Of a DNA stretch of 64,000 bases, positions 23,476-34,350 are shown piece by piece (position 1 is the first letter of the stretch; each line of letters begins with the position of its first letter). The notes under the pieces are model-generated. The model was not told the origin of the DNA, did no database searches, and worked only from the letters and a program-made list of their open reading frames with translations. Location of the stretch: the NCBI RefSeq assembly GCF_943734655.1, contig NC_071354.1, positions 226,542,397 through 226,606,396 on the forward strand. The letters run 5' to 3'. This DNA comes from Sabethes cyaneus (lineage: Eukaryota > Arthropoda > Insecta > Diptera > Culicidae). The position numbers were made by a program, and so were the translations under genes.

Positions 23476-24230
23476 GGTATGTTGCTGCTTCGTCGTAATT
23501 GCCTATTCCCGTTCTATCCAACACAAATGATTAAAAATATCAGCGATTTTCATGACACACAATGCAAATTTAGTTATTCCCTAATATGCTAGTGCCACAA
23601 TAGATCAAATAACTGGTCGCAGTGGAAAATGTACCCGAAATAAAGAAAAAAAAAAAAAAAAATATGCTAGTTTGCTGCCTCTCATACGTGAGCAATCAAA
23701 GTGAGCTGAGATCTATTTAAATGCTTTTTTCATTAATAAATTCCAAAATGTCAAATTTCCAATGTTTTTTCGTGGGACAAAGAAGAAAATGTGGACTAAT
23801 CGTTTCAATTTCCGTCATTCATAAAATGAAAATAACTCACGCAACGGATTGTTGTTATTCTGCAGCCGGGAAAACTTGCATGACCTGCAGAAGTTTTGCA
23901 GAATAACATTGGTCATGCTTTCCTACACAAATACATCCGCGCTAGCTTCGTAAACATTATTGTGATTTATAGTTCGGACGATGAAAAATTTTGATGGACG
24001 GATTTTAAAACGGTACGATGAATTTAAGATATAAAGTCAGTTGCGTAATTTCAATCAAATGCTTTATTAATCGCTTTTTAGTGAATTTAAAGGGCACGGA
24101 TCGGAAGGTAAGTGTGTTTGAGTCAAATCAGCAGCAGAGCTTTTGGAGTATTCATTAAATCTACCTAAGAAACGATGAAAATTAGAGTGGCTTTCCTTAA
24201 TACGACGGGAATTAGAACTAAACCCTAACT
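23476..24230. repeat. Interspersed repeat, copy B (paired with 4507-5150)
   Basis: Same orientation and order as copy A, with a retroposon inserted at 23594-23660 and a second local difference at about 23685-23735. No coding capacity was seen; the 61-codon ORF at 23721-23906 is not conserved in copy A. Confidence 0.8.
23594..23660 (+). mobile_element. Truncated retroposon (SINE 3' end) with target duplication
   Basis: A 67-bp insert ending in ATAAAGAAAA and a long A-run, bracketed by AATATGCTAGT at 23583-23593 and 23661-23671. The body (CACAATAGATCAA ... GTCGCAGTG) matches the 3' end of the SINE at 61149-61595. Copy A at about 4615 has a single, slightly diverged target site, confirming insertion. 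Confidence 0.9.
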
Positions 24231-24900
24231 CCTAAATGACTTTAGGATGGCTAAGATTTTTACAGTGGTCATTGGAGAACTTTCAGGCAGCTTCGAACGA
24301 CTTTTAAGCTACTTTCTAAAAAAAATTAGATTTTTAGCTGGCTTAATATATATGTATGACCGCATTTCAAGGTCAAGACTAAAAAAACTTGAGATTAGTC
24401 TATTTTAGCTGGCTGTCAGACCATTTCTGGATAATATTCAGAGGACATAGATCACTTTTCGATGGTTCTAAGACGATTTTTAGATTATATTTGCGCGATT
24501 TTTAAACTACCTTAGAACAACTTTGAGATACCTTTAACTCTTCAAGATGACTGAATGGAGTTTTTTTCCATTTCACGTTTACATATTAACTTTTTTGGTT
24601 ATATGGCAACGACAAATTTCACGTGATCTTCAAAGGCCATTTAAAATACTTTTATATGGCTTTCAGGCAACCTTTAGACGACTTTTAGACGGCTTTCTCC
24701 CAGTGGCCATTGGAGAACTATCAGCCTGCTTCAGGCGGCATTCAAGCTACTTTCTGACAAAATTTCAGACTTTTAGATGGCTTTCATACAATTTCTGAAG
24801 GAATTCTGGATGATATACAAATGACACAATCCCTTTTAGACACTTCTTAGACGACTTTAAACTACCTTCAAACAACTTTCCAATGACATCATCAATTATA
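24231..24900. repeat. 11-bp satellite block
   Basis: Imperfect units of GACTTTTAGAC / GACTTTCAGGC type. ORF 24547-24798 is a by-product. Confidence 0.75.
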
Positions 24901-25035
24901 TGCATTAATCTCACGTATATTAATCTCAATAAATTTTAAAACTAGTTTCTTTATGGCGCAAAACTGTTATAAAAATTTCACAGTTTGCTCTACATTTTTA
25001 TCGATTTTCTATTTACTTTAATTCACTTCACTTAC

Positions 25036-25935
25036 TTACTCATAAACAATTATTTTTTTGAGCTTATTCGGCTTGGTGATAGCGGTTATCTGCAAGACGT
25101 CACTTGTTACATATAATCTCTCCAGTTGAGGAGCATAAACTTTCATCTGGAAACTGGCAGGTGGTATAATCGTGGTAAATGTTGTTATAACTAGACGCTT
25201 TAATTTCGGTAAATAAACCTCTCTTGGACAATTCGGTGGCCATGGCGGGAACAATCCATACGACTGTCTTCGGTAAAATGCTTTCTCGATGGTAAGCTCT
25301 TCGAGCTCTGGAAAGCTAACGGCAGCGTGTGTATGCTCACTGATGCTATAGGATATCAGTCGTAATTTGGCCAACCGTCGACAGTGGCTGTGTAGCGAAA
25401 ACAGAATTACTTCGGCAGTGCTTTTGTACCGACCGAACAGACTGAACTGCATCGTTAGGCTAGTAAGGTTTGAGAAATGCTCGAATGCCTGCCACCAAAA
25501 AACGTTATTATATCGATGCATGATGCCAACCTCTAGAGTTTGCAGATGAGGTAAGTGACTACCGATCCAGCTGTCCGCGGGATGAAAGGCAGCTATTTTG
25601 GCCGACTGGAAATGGCTAAACTCTTCGAGTACGTTAAATAATCTACCAAATCTGCCAGCTTTCCGAAGTTTTGGAAGAGAAATATGCTGATACCGTCGTT
25701 GGAGGTTGGTGATTACTTCTTTGTCCATTGGCTGCAGTCTGTAATCTTGGTCGAAACGATACACTCTCAAGTATATGTCACGCATAAGCTTTCCTGACTG
25801 AGATATGGCCGCATTCCAATTTCTGCACACCAACGTCGCGTTTAGCCGATCCCGAATGGGAAGATTTTGGAAAATATTCTCGAAGATGTGAATCGGCACA
25901 TCGCCGAACGAACCGATCCAGGATGGTTGCTGCAT
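25036..25935 (-). CDS. F-box protein with leucine-rich C-terminal region
   Basis: A single-exon frame of 299 codons. The start is the first real ATG (25933-25935), in a good insect context (CAACATG); the open frame runs 19 codons further upstream but begins at GTG. Residues about 9-48 form an F-box: VPIHIFENIFQNLP, then RDRLNATLVCRNWNAAI, the helix that normally binds Skp1. From about residue 115, leucine-rich segments follow: LPHLQTLEVG, FSNLTSLTMQF, CRRLAKLRLISY, FPELEELTIEK, LPKLKRLVIT, APQLERLYV and NKLKKIIVYE at the end. By family knowledge such proteins are substrate-recognition subunits of SCF ubiquitin ligases; the substrate is unknown. No frameshift or internal stop is seen. The stop codon overlaps a strong splice-donor-like string (GAGTAAGTAAG), so a further 3' exon is possible. 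Satellite DNA lies just downstream. Confidence 0.85.
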   Translation of the reverse strand: MQQPSWIGSFGDVPIHIFENIFQNLPIRDRLNATLVCRNWNAAISQSGKLMRDIYLRVYRFDQDYRLQPMDKEVITNLQRRYQHISLPKLRKAGRFGRLFNVLEEFSHFQSAKIAAFHPADSWIGSHLPHLQTLEVGIMHRYNNVFWWQAFEHFSNLTSLTMQFSLFGRYKSTAEVILFSLHSHCRRLAKLRLISYSISEHTHAAVSFPELEELTIEKAFYRRQSYGLFPPWPPNCPREVYLPKLKRLVITTFTTIIPPASFQMKVYAPQLERLYVTSDVLQITAITKPNKLKKIIVYE

Positions 25936-25999
25936 GTTGAAAAGACACAAAAAACTGACAACTAAAATGAGAAACGTTCCACAGGAAGGCACTTTTTAA

Positions 26000-27625
26000 A
26001 TTGATTACCCCGAGAATCGGTAAGCATTTCTCGACTCTAGTGCAGTCGGTAGGACAGTCAAGGGAAAATACGGAGCAGGTCACACTCCTGGTGCACCATG
26101 GTTTACGGGTAGTTTTTGTATTCTTCGTTTTTCGCTCAAACCGTCTTTGCTGAAAGGTAAATGTAGACTACCTACGTTTTACCTCCAGTCACCACTAGGT
26201 AAATGTTATTGGTCGATTACACGTGAGATAGGTAAATGATTTCTTTTCCTGTGCAAAAATACAAAAATGATCGAAACTGGGGGTATCATTCATACATTCA
26301 CATGCACAAATTACGCAACGCACTTGGGGAAAATGTGATCGAGGTATTAATAATCAAGCATGACTTATAATTCGGAAACGAACGTTCATTTTACGAATTA
26401 TTTCGTTGTTTTCTACCACAGGGTAGATTCGTAAAATCAGTCCTGAATATTCCTCGTACGAATTATTATATTTTAAAAAATGATTCGTGGATTATACGAT
26501 TGTACGAAAAAGCTCATGATAAAAACAATATAATACCGGCACCTGTCGCAAAATAGCGAAGTCTCCAAACAAGTAGCGCTGGTGTGCCTATTGTATTCAA
26601 GGTGCGTTATCTTGCACAAAAGATTTTTCAGCAGCATGAAAAATAGAAGAATTGAAAACCAACAATTGAAAGCCATGAACAATGAGAGCATATAAGGTGA
26701 AGATGAAGACATGTTTCTGTAATAACGAATTTGTTCATTCATTCCGGGTTGGAACTCGATGAATTTTTGATGTTTATTTGCTCCAATTAGAAAGTTGTTT
26801 TTATAGGAGACTACATCACTGCGACCAGCATTTAGATTTATTGTGGTAAACTTGATAGATAAAATTTATCTCATTTTATTTCGGTTGAATAAACAAATTT
26901 GTTGCACGATAAGCATCCATAGGTACATTTGTGAAAAAAAAATCGAGGAAAAATCAGTGAAACACATCGAAACTCTTTCCTCACCTGCATATCTCATTGG
27001 CACATAAAATAACCATCGAACTGTCAAAAATAACCATGCTTCAGAGCAGTTGCTTTTACAGGTATGAAATGAGGTAGACAACTACAAAAAAGCGCCCACA
27101 TAGCTCTAGCCATCCTAAGCCCTTACCTAGCACCTTCACGTGGTCATACCTGGAAATACTTCAATTTATATAAATTCACTTTGTAATTCTTTGTTTTCAA
27201 GTATTATATAATTTAAACTAATATTTTTGGTAGACTAATCTCTTTTCAGAGAGCGAAATAAGATGCTATATCCTTGGCCAATTGCAGCCTGGCTTCTGGT
27301 CTAAATGCCACTAGTTCATCCCCGAAGGTCTGGAGTATCACTTAACCTTTATTAGCAAAGATACTCGCAACGACTGCAAATAAATCATTATCTATATGGG
27401 AAGCGTTTAGTACGGGAGGTCCACGCTTTCTTACTTCCCGTTGATTTCAAGTAGTTTAATGGAATTCGGTATTATTTCTGGTTCCACTTGATTCATTGGA
27501 ATTCTCTCGGCGGTGCATGCTGCGCAGTTGGCCTGACCGTTGACAAGAAAAATGATTGATTCAAATAATCGTCATTTTCCAGCATGCTTTCAAGAATTGG
27601 CTGCGTTAGTGTGAGATTAGATTAG
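26000..27625. other. AT-rich DNA upstream of the F-box gene, nothing recognised
   Basis: No TATA box or exon could be fixed. Short ORFs at 26473-26742 and 26866-27081 lack domains and splice context. Confidence 0.4.
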
Positions 27626-27629
27626 AGAC

Positions 27630-27965
27630 GGGCTTTTAGATGACTCTTAAACTATTTAAACAATTTTCAGATGGCTTTTAGTATAGTTTTCGATCGACTT
27701 TCAGATGAATTTCGAAACGCCCAACTTTCAAACGATTTTCAGGAAACTTCTGACGAATTGTAACTGACTTTTAGACAAAACTTTTCGGCGGGGCTCGCAG
27801 ACGACTTTTAGATGACTTTCAAATGATTTGCGAATTACTTTACAGCGACTTTGAGACGGTTTCTGCTAGACGAGTGAAGACCGTCAAATGACAAAAGGTG
27901 ACCTTCAGATGACTTTTAGACGACCTTCAAATGACTTTTCGGTTGGCTCTTGGAGGGTCTTCGAA
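27630..27965. repeat. 11-bp satellite block
   Basis: Clear phase in the stretch TGACTTTTAGA-CGACCTTCAAA-TGACTTTTCGG: 11-bp units, about 30 copies, the same type as 22680-24900. Confidence 0.85.
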
Positions 27966-28116
27966 ACAACAGTGATAGCTTTAGTTGGTCGACCCTTCAG
28001 GTTGACACTTCGGAAGTGGTGTTGCGTTTTCCATTATCCCCCAGTACTAATTCCAGTAGCCAAAAGTAGGTGCCCGGTCGGCCCGACATAAGAGACTAAT
28101 GAGACGAAAGACTGGA

Positions 28117-28769
28117 CCCAAGTAGCACAATATAAATCCATTTAGTTAAAGTAACCGGATTACGACTGAAATTAGTCATATTTCGGTTACCGCAACAACT
28201 TTGTAACAACCCGAGCAGGAGCGAATAGCAAAATAATATAAAAACAATATCAAACTGTGTTATAATGGTATATTTTGTTATTGAATAGATATGGAGATAC
28301 ATTGATAACACATTTTGTTATTGAGTAGATGTTTAAAACAGTGGTTGTAAGATGAGTTTAATAACTGATTTTGTTATCATATCTTATTTTGGCCTTAAAA
28401 TGACATTCGATATATTTCATACAATTTTTTTAAATTGATTAAAGAGATTTTAGATTGTAACTATTTTATAAAATGATTTTTTAATATCTCATATACTACT
28501 GCATTTGTTATTCAATACCTTAATAATACCAAAAAAAATATGTTATTCTAAACTCTGAATACAGTCATGTTATTGCTTTGTTATTCAAATAACACAAGTA
28601 GTTATTCTTTTGGCCTTAAAGGAGTAAAATTTTGATATTATTTTTTGTTATTTTACCTACTATGTCAGCCAAAACAAGACCAAATTTTGATATGAGTTAT
28701 TCGATTTCCAATAACACATTTTGATATTATTTTGCTCTTCGCTCCTGCTCGGGAACCGTGCTAGTAGGG
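28117..28769. mobile_element. 107-bp MITE carrying a nested 544-bp MITE
   Basis: Outer ends CCCAAGTAGCAC and GTGCTAGTAGGG match 39693-39799. Removing the inner insertion (28210-28753) and one copy of its 2-bp duplication leaves exactly 107 bp, the same length as the copies at 13470 and 39693. Confidence 0.92.
28210..28753. mobile_element. 544-bp MITE, AA target duplication
   Basis: Terminal inverted repeats of about 35 bp starting CCCGAGCAGGAGCGAA on both sides. Flanked by AA at 28208-28209 and 28754-28755; the empty site is visible at 39778-39787. The interior is AT-rich with repeated TTTTGTTATT motifs and no ORF. Confidence 0.92.
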
Positions 28770-28973
28770 AAAGAGACTAGAAACCACAAGAGATTAAAAG
28801 AAACGAGAAACTGAAATAAACGAGAGACTGGATGAGACGAGAGCCTGGAAAAGACGAGTAATAAAAGAGACGAGAGACTCGTAAAGATGAGAGACTGGAA
28901 GAGACGAGAAACTGGAAGGGACATGGCTGAAAGAGACGAGAGAACGAAAGAGACAAATGACTGGAAGTGACGA

Positions 28974-30303
28974 CCCAAGTAACAATTCTAAGTTTTATTA
29001 CGTTCCTCTAGTGGTTTCCATGGCCAATTTCATAAAACCGCTAATAAAACTTCCTGGTTACAGCTGCCTTCCGACCAATGGGCTCATCATTCAGCTGGTT
29101 TTTAAACCCTCTTTAAGAATCATGGTATAAGCTTAAGTAGTCTTATTCACTCTGCAAAATAAAACAATCAATAAAACCGCTAATGCTTTCTGATGCTTGA
29201 CAGCTACCGCCATAATTTAACAGAGCTATTCGCTACAAAACTATAAAGCATGCAGCTTGCTCTCGTAAATAGTTAAATAAGTCCGCCTGCTTTGTTAACT
29301 TGAAAATGCATCCGTGAGCAGAAAAGTTGAAGTTTTACTGTCAGTTCATCCTGATCGATTTGGTTTATAGCGACCATATTTTATCCCAAGAAATTTTAAT
29401 AAATTTTCAATAGTCTCCGTTGGTTTGCAACATATGCGCATTAAATATTATCATGCATATTAATTTGATAAGTGAAAAAAATCAACGTGCCATCGAAATT
29501 TTGCAATTTTCGAAGACCGGTTGTTTGAACAAGATAAATACATTCAGTTAGCCAGTTTCTAGGAAATTAATTTTAGTTGATTGTAAAATCATTTTAGTTG
29601 ATTATTGAGACAGGAAACCCGATTGATAGTAGCTGTTGGCCACACTGGCCTTTCCGCACCTTCCAGCTATTGTTGAATTTAATTCAACGGCAATATCCAG
29701 AATTATAATTCTCTTTCTGCAAAACACTTTGCATTGATGAATTGTTGTTTGCAAGCTTAAAACAAAATACTAGAATATGGGAATATGGCCTCGCTTAAAA
29801 AAATGATTTCGGCTCTGAACTCCAATATACTTCATAATAGCAGCAATAAATCTGATTGGTCAAGTTGTTACTGTTACCCTTTAGTAGCTCTATAAAACTA
29901 ACAGATTTATTGCAGTTTGATAGGCGCCCTCAATAAGATCAATTTTGATTGGTGCGTCATATTGTATTGCTACGCCCCACTTATAGTCAGTTTATAAGAG
30001 ATGTGTCATAGTTAACCAGTTTTATCGTGTCAATATAAGCAACCAGAATAAATTTGCTTTATTAACAGTTTTATTATAGTTTTATGGCAAGCAATGAGTG
30101 TGTTTTGACTCGTATCCTCTTTTTATTGCGTAATACCATAATAAAACAAGAGGTAATGATTCACGCCGAGGACCCGGGTTCAAATCCCAACCCCGCAGAA
30201 GTCACGAATGACCCAAGCTAGTTAAAGTGACTATAATCTAACAAAAAAAGTAAGTTCAAGTGAATCCAAGTAAAACTAAATGGCTTTAGAATTGTTACTT
30301 GGG
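28974..30303. mobile_element. 1.33-kb non-autonomous element, CCCAAGTAACAA ends
   Basis: Perfect 18-bp inverted ends CCCAAGTAACAATTCTAA. It lies inside the 17-bp satellite. The interior resembles 57845-58670 over much of its length. No transposase frame. A tRNA-like SINE sits near its right end. Confidence 0.85.
30145..30248 (+). mobile_element. tRNA-like SINE, second family
   Basis: Box B GGGTTCAAATCCC near 30176-30188, followed by a conserved 3' part ending AGTGACTATAATCTAAC and an A-run. The same 3' end occurs on the minus strand at 49801-49860. Box A is not evident, so this copy is probably 5' truncated. It resembles mosquito tRNA-derived SINEs such as Feilai in style; the assignment is inference. 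Confidence 0.65.
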
Positions 30304-30550
30304 AAGAGACTAGAAGTCACGAGATACTGGAAGAGATAAGAGGCAGAAGGAAACGAGACGAAAGACAGGAAGAGTTGAGAGACTGCAAGAGACGAGAGAC
30401 TGGAAGAGATGAGATATACGAGAGATTAGAAGTGATGAGAGACTGAAATAGACAAGAGACTTGAAGAGATGGCAGAGACAAGAGACTGTAAGGGACAAAA
30501 CAATGAATAAAAAACGATGGACTGAAAGAGACAAGAGGCTGTTGGAACGA

Positions 30551-31259
30551 GATTCTGGAAGCAGAGAATTCAACGTTCCTGATACTGACAAGTCGCGCTT
30601 TTATCCTGATTTTGTAATAAAAATCCTGATTTTTATTCATCTGAACTATAAACTTGTAGAAACTTAACTTTCATTTCTCTACTATCCAGCGGTTAGCTCT
30701 GGAGGAGTTCTTTCGCTATTTTTCTATAACTCTTTACTTTGCGGTTTTCAAATTATTTTCTTTAACTGCCGAAACTGAACCTTGCAAAGATGAAACCAGA
30801 AACGTCAATGACGTCTTAACTTATGGTTACTCGCGCTGTTGTAGTTTATACAATGCCTGAGAAACGTTAACTATATCTCGGTATATTTTAAGATTCTGGC
30901 AATACAGAATATTAATGTTTTCTGCACTGTTAATCCGCAGACCAAGATCTTTTAGTCAGTTTCAGTTCAATGGAGAAAGTTTTAGTAGGTTTTTTTGCCA
31001 AGTGGCGTTAGTATTCGAGTGAATTCTGTTCAATTTTACCTTGCCTATGAATCGGAGTTGGCGCGAGTGAAGAAAAGTTGAAGACGTCCATTTTTATGTT
31101 TATTTTAATTTTGTGTAATTGCGGCTGTGACAGATAGTCTAAACAATGTGAGCATGAAAATTTATGCATATTGCTTTCACCAAAAATTGATAAAAAAAAT
31201 CTGGAATTATCCTGATTTTTATTACCTTTGCATCCTGACTTCTGAGAAAAATAGTGGAC
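30551..31259. other. Segment between satellite blocks, unassigned
   Basis: The phrase ATCCTGATTTTTATT occurs near both ends (about 30623 and 31208), suggesting an insertion or local duplication. No gene. Confidence 0.35.
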
Positions 31260-31272
31260 ATCTGTGACTGAC

Positions 31273-31550
31273 TGTCTGACTGACTGACTGTGATCCTGCG
31301 ATGGGCTGGGCATGTCGTGAGGATGTCGGACGACTGCCCGGTTAAAAAAGTTCTCAATAACGATCCGACTGGAACGAGACGGCGGGGCGCGCAGCGAGCA
31401 AGATGGATCGATCAAGTGGAAGGCGACCTGCGGACCCTACGTAGACTACGTGGCTGGCGAATTGCGGCCATGGACCGAGTAGAATGGAGACGACTTCTTC
31501 GTACAGCAGAGGAAACCACGGCCTGGAGCTGATTAAGTAAGTAAGTAAGT
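31273..31550 (+). pseudogene. 5'-truncated non-LTR retrotransposon 3' end with 13-bp target duplication
   Basis: Bracketed by ATCTGTGACTGAC (31260-31272 and 31551-31563). The plus strand encodes the C-terminal end of an RTE-like ORF: LRWAGHVVRMSDDCPVKKV, GTRRRGAQRARWIDQVEGDL and RGWRIAAMDRVEWRRLL, a pattern typical of the tail downstream of the reverse transcriptase. It ends with tandem TAAG repeats, not poly(A), as often seen in RTE-type elements. Only about 80 codons remain, so it cannot be active. Confidence 0.88.
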
Positions 31551-31945
31551 ATCTGTGACTGACATAGACGAGAGACTGGATGAGTCGAGAAACTGGATAA
31601 GACGAGTGATTAGAAGAGACAAGAGACTGTAAGAGGCAAGACACTGCACTGTAAGGGTCAACAGACTAAAAGAAACGAGCGACTGGAAGAGACAAGAGTT
31701 TGAAAGAGACATACGATTGAAAAAGACGAGAGACCGAAAGGGACAAACAACAAGAAAAGAGATAAGATAGAAGATAGAAGAGAGAAAACAGAAGAAAGAT
31801 AGAAGAAAATAGGTGCGAATAGGAACGGGAAAGGAGACATACCGCGATTGATTCCCCGCTTTTGAAATAAAGTTACTTAAGTATCTGAAGGGTACAGTAT
31901 TTTACTTCAATTTAGATTAATTTTTGTTAGAGAAAAATCCTCGAT

Positions 31946-32150
31946 CGCTCAGTTAGCTTCGAAGTACGGTGCTGATCTAACAGGCCGTCATATGTTCGAA
32001 TTTTGGCTTGGCGGTGCTGTTAGAAAAAGTCAGTTGAATGGTTGCACTATCACCGTAATTGTCCTGTAGTCTAGACAGCCAGCTAAGAAGTCTGCCGGTA
32101 CAGAAAGTTCAAGTCTTTAAAGGTGTATAAGTTCAAGCTTTTGTATAAAT
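31946..32150 (+). mobile_element. tRNA-derived SINE, diverged
   Basis: Plus-strand relative of 21430-21643: CTCAGTTAGCTTCGAAG (box A region), ATGTTCGAATTT (box B), then CCGTAATTGTCCTGTAGTC and the downstream body. Confidence 0.8.
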
Positions 32151-32164
32151 CAAAAATTGGTATA

Positions 32165-33072
32165 CAGTAATGTTTCGATTTTGTCAGCTCCCGATTTTGT
32201 CTACCCTTCATTTTATCAGCTTTTTATCCCGATTTTGCCAGCCTAAAAATTTTGCCTAAAACTTTTGTGAACTAACGTGATTTATAAAACTTTTCAGCCT
32301 GCTTGAAACTATTCTGATGCTCTGGGGAGAATTTTTGAATAAAATGATGCCTTCTTGCGAGTAATTCGGGGTCAAAATTAGGGTATTTTTATAGTAAAAG
32401 TTCTATAATTACTAAACAAGCAAAGATAGAGGTGTACTATGTTCAGCAATGTTGTGTATTATTACGATTTTTACAACTTTGTAAAACTGGAAAAAGTCAT
32501 ACAACTATACATACAGCTCATACAGCTATAAAAATAGCTAAAACAGAAAAACTGATTTTAACGATGCTTCTATTATGAGAAATAGGATTTTTCTATCTTT
32601 GCTAGAAGAGATAGAGATAGAAGGTTACTGTCTTTAGCCAAATTTCTTGTAATAATATTCTATAAAACTTTGCAAAACACTCCAATGTGTTATATTGAAA
32701 CCAAAGAAAAATAATTTTTTGATTGTACAATTAGGGGGAATAGTCAAAATTTGAATTTCGCTGGACGATAGAACTTTTAATTTTAAGAAACTCTTCCAAA
32801 GGTTCCATAAACCTAAAACCAAGTTTTCCCGCTCAAAGCTAATGCGCACCAAAAAAAGGTTCTGGACCAGTATGCGGGGTCCGGTTCTTTGAGCTTTCGG
32901 TTGACCAATTGAGGGTTAAAATTTGGTTTTTAATAGAAGTCTTCGATATTGCCAGGTCTTATGTCTTGAATTTTGAAAAAAAGCTCGAACAGAAAATTAC
33001 CCTATTTGGTCAGTTTCCCCATTTTGTCAGCCCAAAATTCAACATGGGGCTGACAAAATCGGAACATTACTG
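32165..33072. mobile_element. 908-bp non-autonomous Tc1/mariner-type element
   Basis: Inverted ends CAGTAATGTTTCGATTTT (left) and CAGTAATGTTCCGATTTT (right, inverted), flanked by TA on both sides. Subterminal repeats of CCCGATTTTGTCAGC type at both ends. Two ORFs of 72-73 codons have no transposase motifs (no HTH, no D-D-D pattern). Confidence 0.88.
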
Positions 33073-33074
33073 TA

Positions 33075-34350
33075 TTTTGAAAGTTCATGTTGTCAGAAAT
33101 ATTCAGATGATTTACCGCCAACATCTCTAAAGATCAGAATAATGGGTACAAGCCTAATTTTAGTTACAGAGCCGACTACTGAGATGCAATCGCTCGAAAC
33201 CAGCGAGTGTCACTGTGTCAATCTTCTGTTATGGTGACAGCGCGTTGCTACAATGTGGCTTAAAGATGGATCCGACCTGCCACTATTCGTCTAAAATTTT
33301 ATTTCTCTGTGACCTTTCTCTGTAACTCTGTGACTATTTTAAATTACGCTTTATTTATAAAAAACCAAAAGCAAAAAAATGCAATTTCTAATTTCGCATT
33401 TCGAAACTCTTATGGCGAGATAGTCAATAGAGAGAATCTAAAATAATGCTTCAAACATCAATTATTATTCATGCATTCCTAACCCAAAGGGAGCAGAAAA
33501 GCAAAGACAGCTGAATGTAATACTCATCCGAAAGTGGTGGTTCATTTCAAATGAAATTTGAAATTGTCACTGAGAGACATGGCGAAAACGGCAGGGTTTC
33601 CGAAATCCTACGTCCAGAAACTAAACTAACGGGCTGGTTTGAGTAGTTACAAGACATAAATTGTACTCCGGACCGTCACGCGAAGCCAAATGCAACAAAA
33701 CACTCTAGGAAGCTCTATACTAGAATTTCCTTACGAAATACGATTGCGTCGTTTGTATTATACCATTTTCGGATAAATTCTTGGACCCTGGAATCATGAA
33801 TCAGGCGATATTTATTTTAAAACGAGTGCTGTCAGAAGGCCGCTGGGACAGCCTTTTCTAGCAGTAGCACAGTAGCATGATGTAGCAAGAGGTTGCCCGA
33901 CTTGGCCGAATTCTCACTTTTCAAATTCGACGAAAGAGCGGTACAACGACAATGGCGTCACTGTAATCCCCATGGAGTGGAATACAGCCAACATCACGGA
34001 GCTCAAGCCAGTTGAGAAATGCTGTGCTCACTGGCATCTAAACTAATTTGAAAAACTCTTTTACAGGATTTTGGATTCCTACTGGTAACAGTACGAGTTT
34101 TGAATAATACTATATGTTGTAGTAATTTCAATAAGTTCTACCTCTAACCACATAACTATTTATTTGAATCAGAATATAAAAGTGAGTTTAGCCTTTCTAA
34201 TAGAGTTAGTCTTAATCAAATACAACTTCTCCATATATAATCCGTTTTCATGTGCAGAAAAGGGATAAATAAAACGTGTGTTCTCAGACTCTGCTATTTT
34301 CAAACAATGAGGAATTTTTAATGGCAACATATTGCTAAATACACTACTGC
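33075..34350. other. Nothing recognised
   Basis: AT-rich, no supported gene or repeat. Confidence 0.4.

Larger units (their letters stand above)
28089..31850. repeat. 17-bp satellite (GAGACTGGAAGAGACGA), split into four blocks
   Basis: Blocks at 28089-28116, 28770-28973, 30304-30550 and 31560-31850. Unit about 17 bp, strongly purine-rich on the plus strand. The gaps are filled by 28117-28769, 28974-30303 and the 30551-31559 segment. ORFs here (such as 28727-28978 and 30310-30640) are low-complexity by-products. Confidence 0.85.

Noticed and set aside
25036..25992. Upstream extension of the F-box frame by 19 codons
   Set aside because: It begins at GTG, not ATG; the first ATG at 25935 has a good insect start context.
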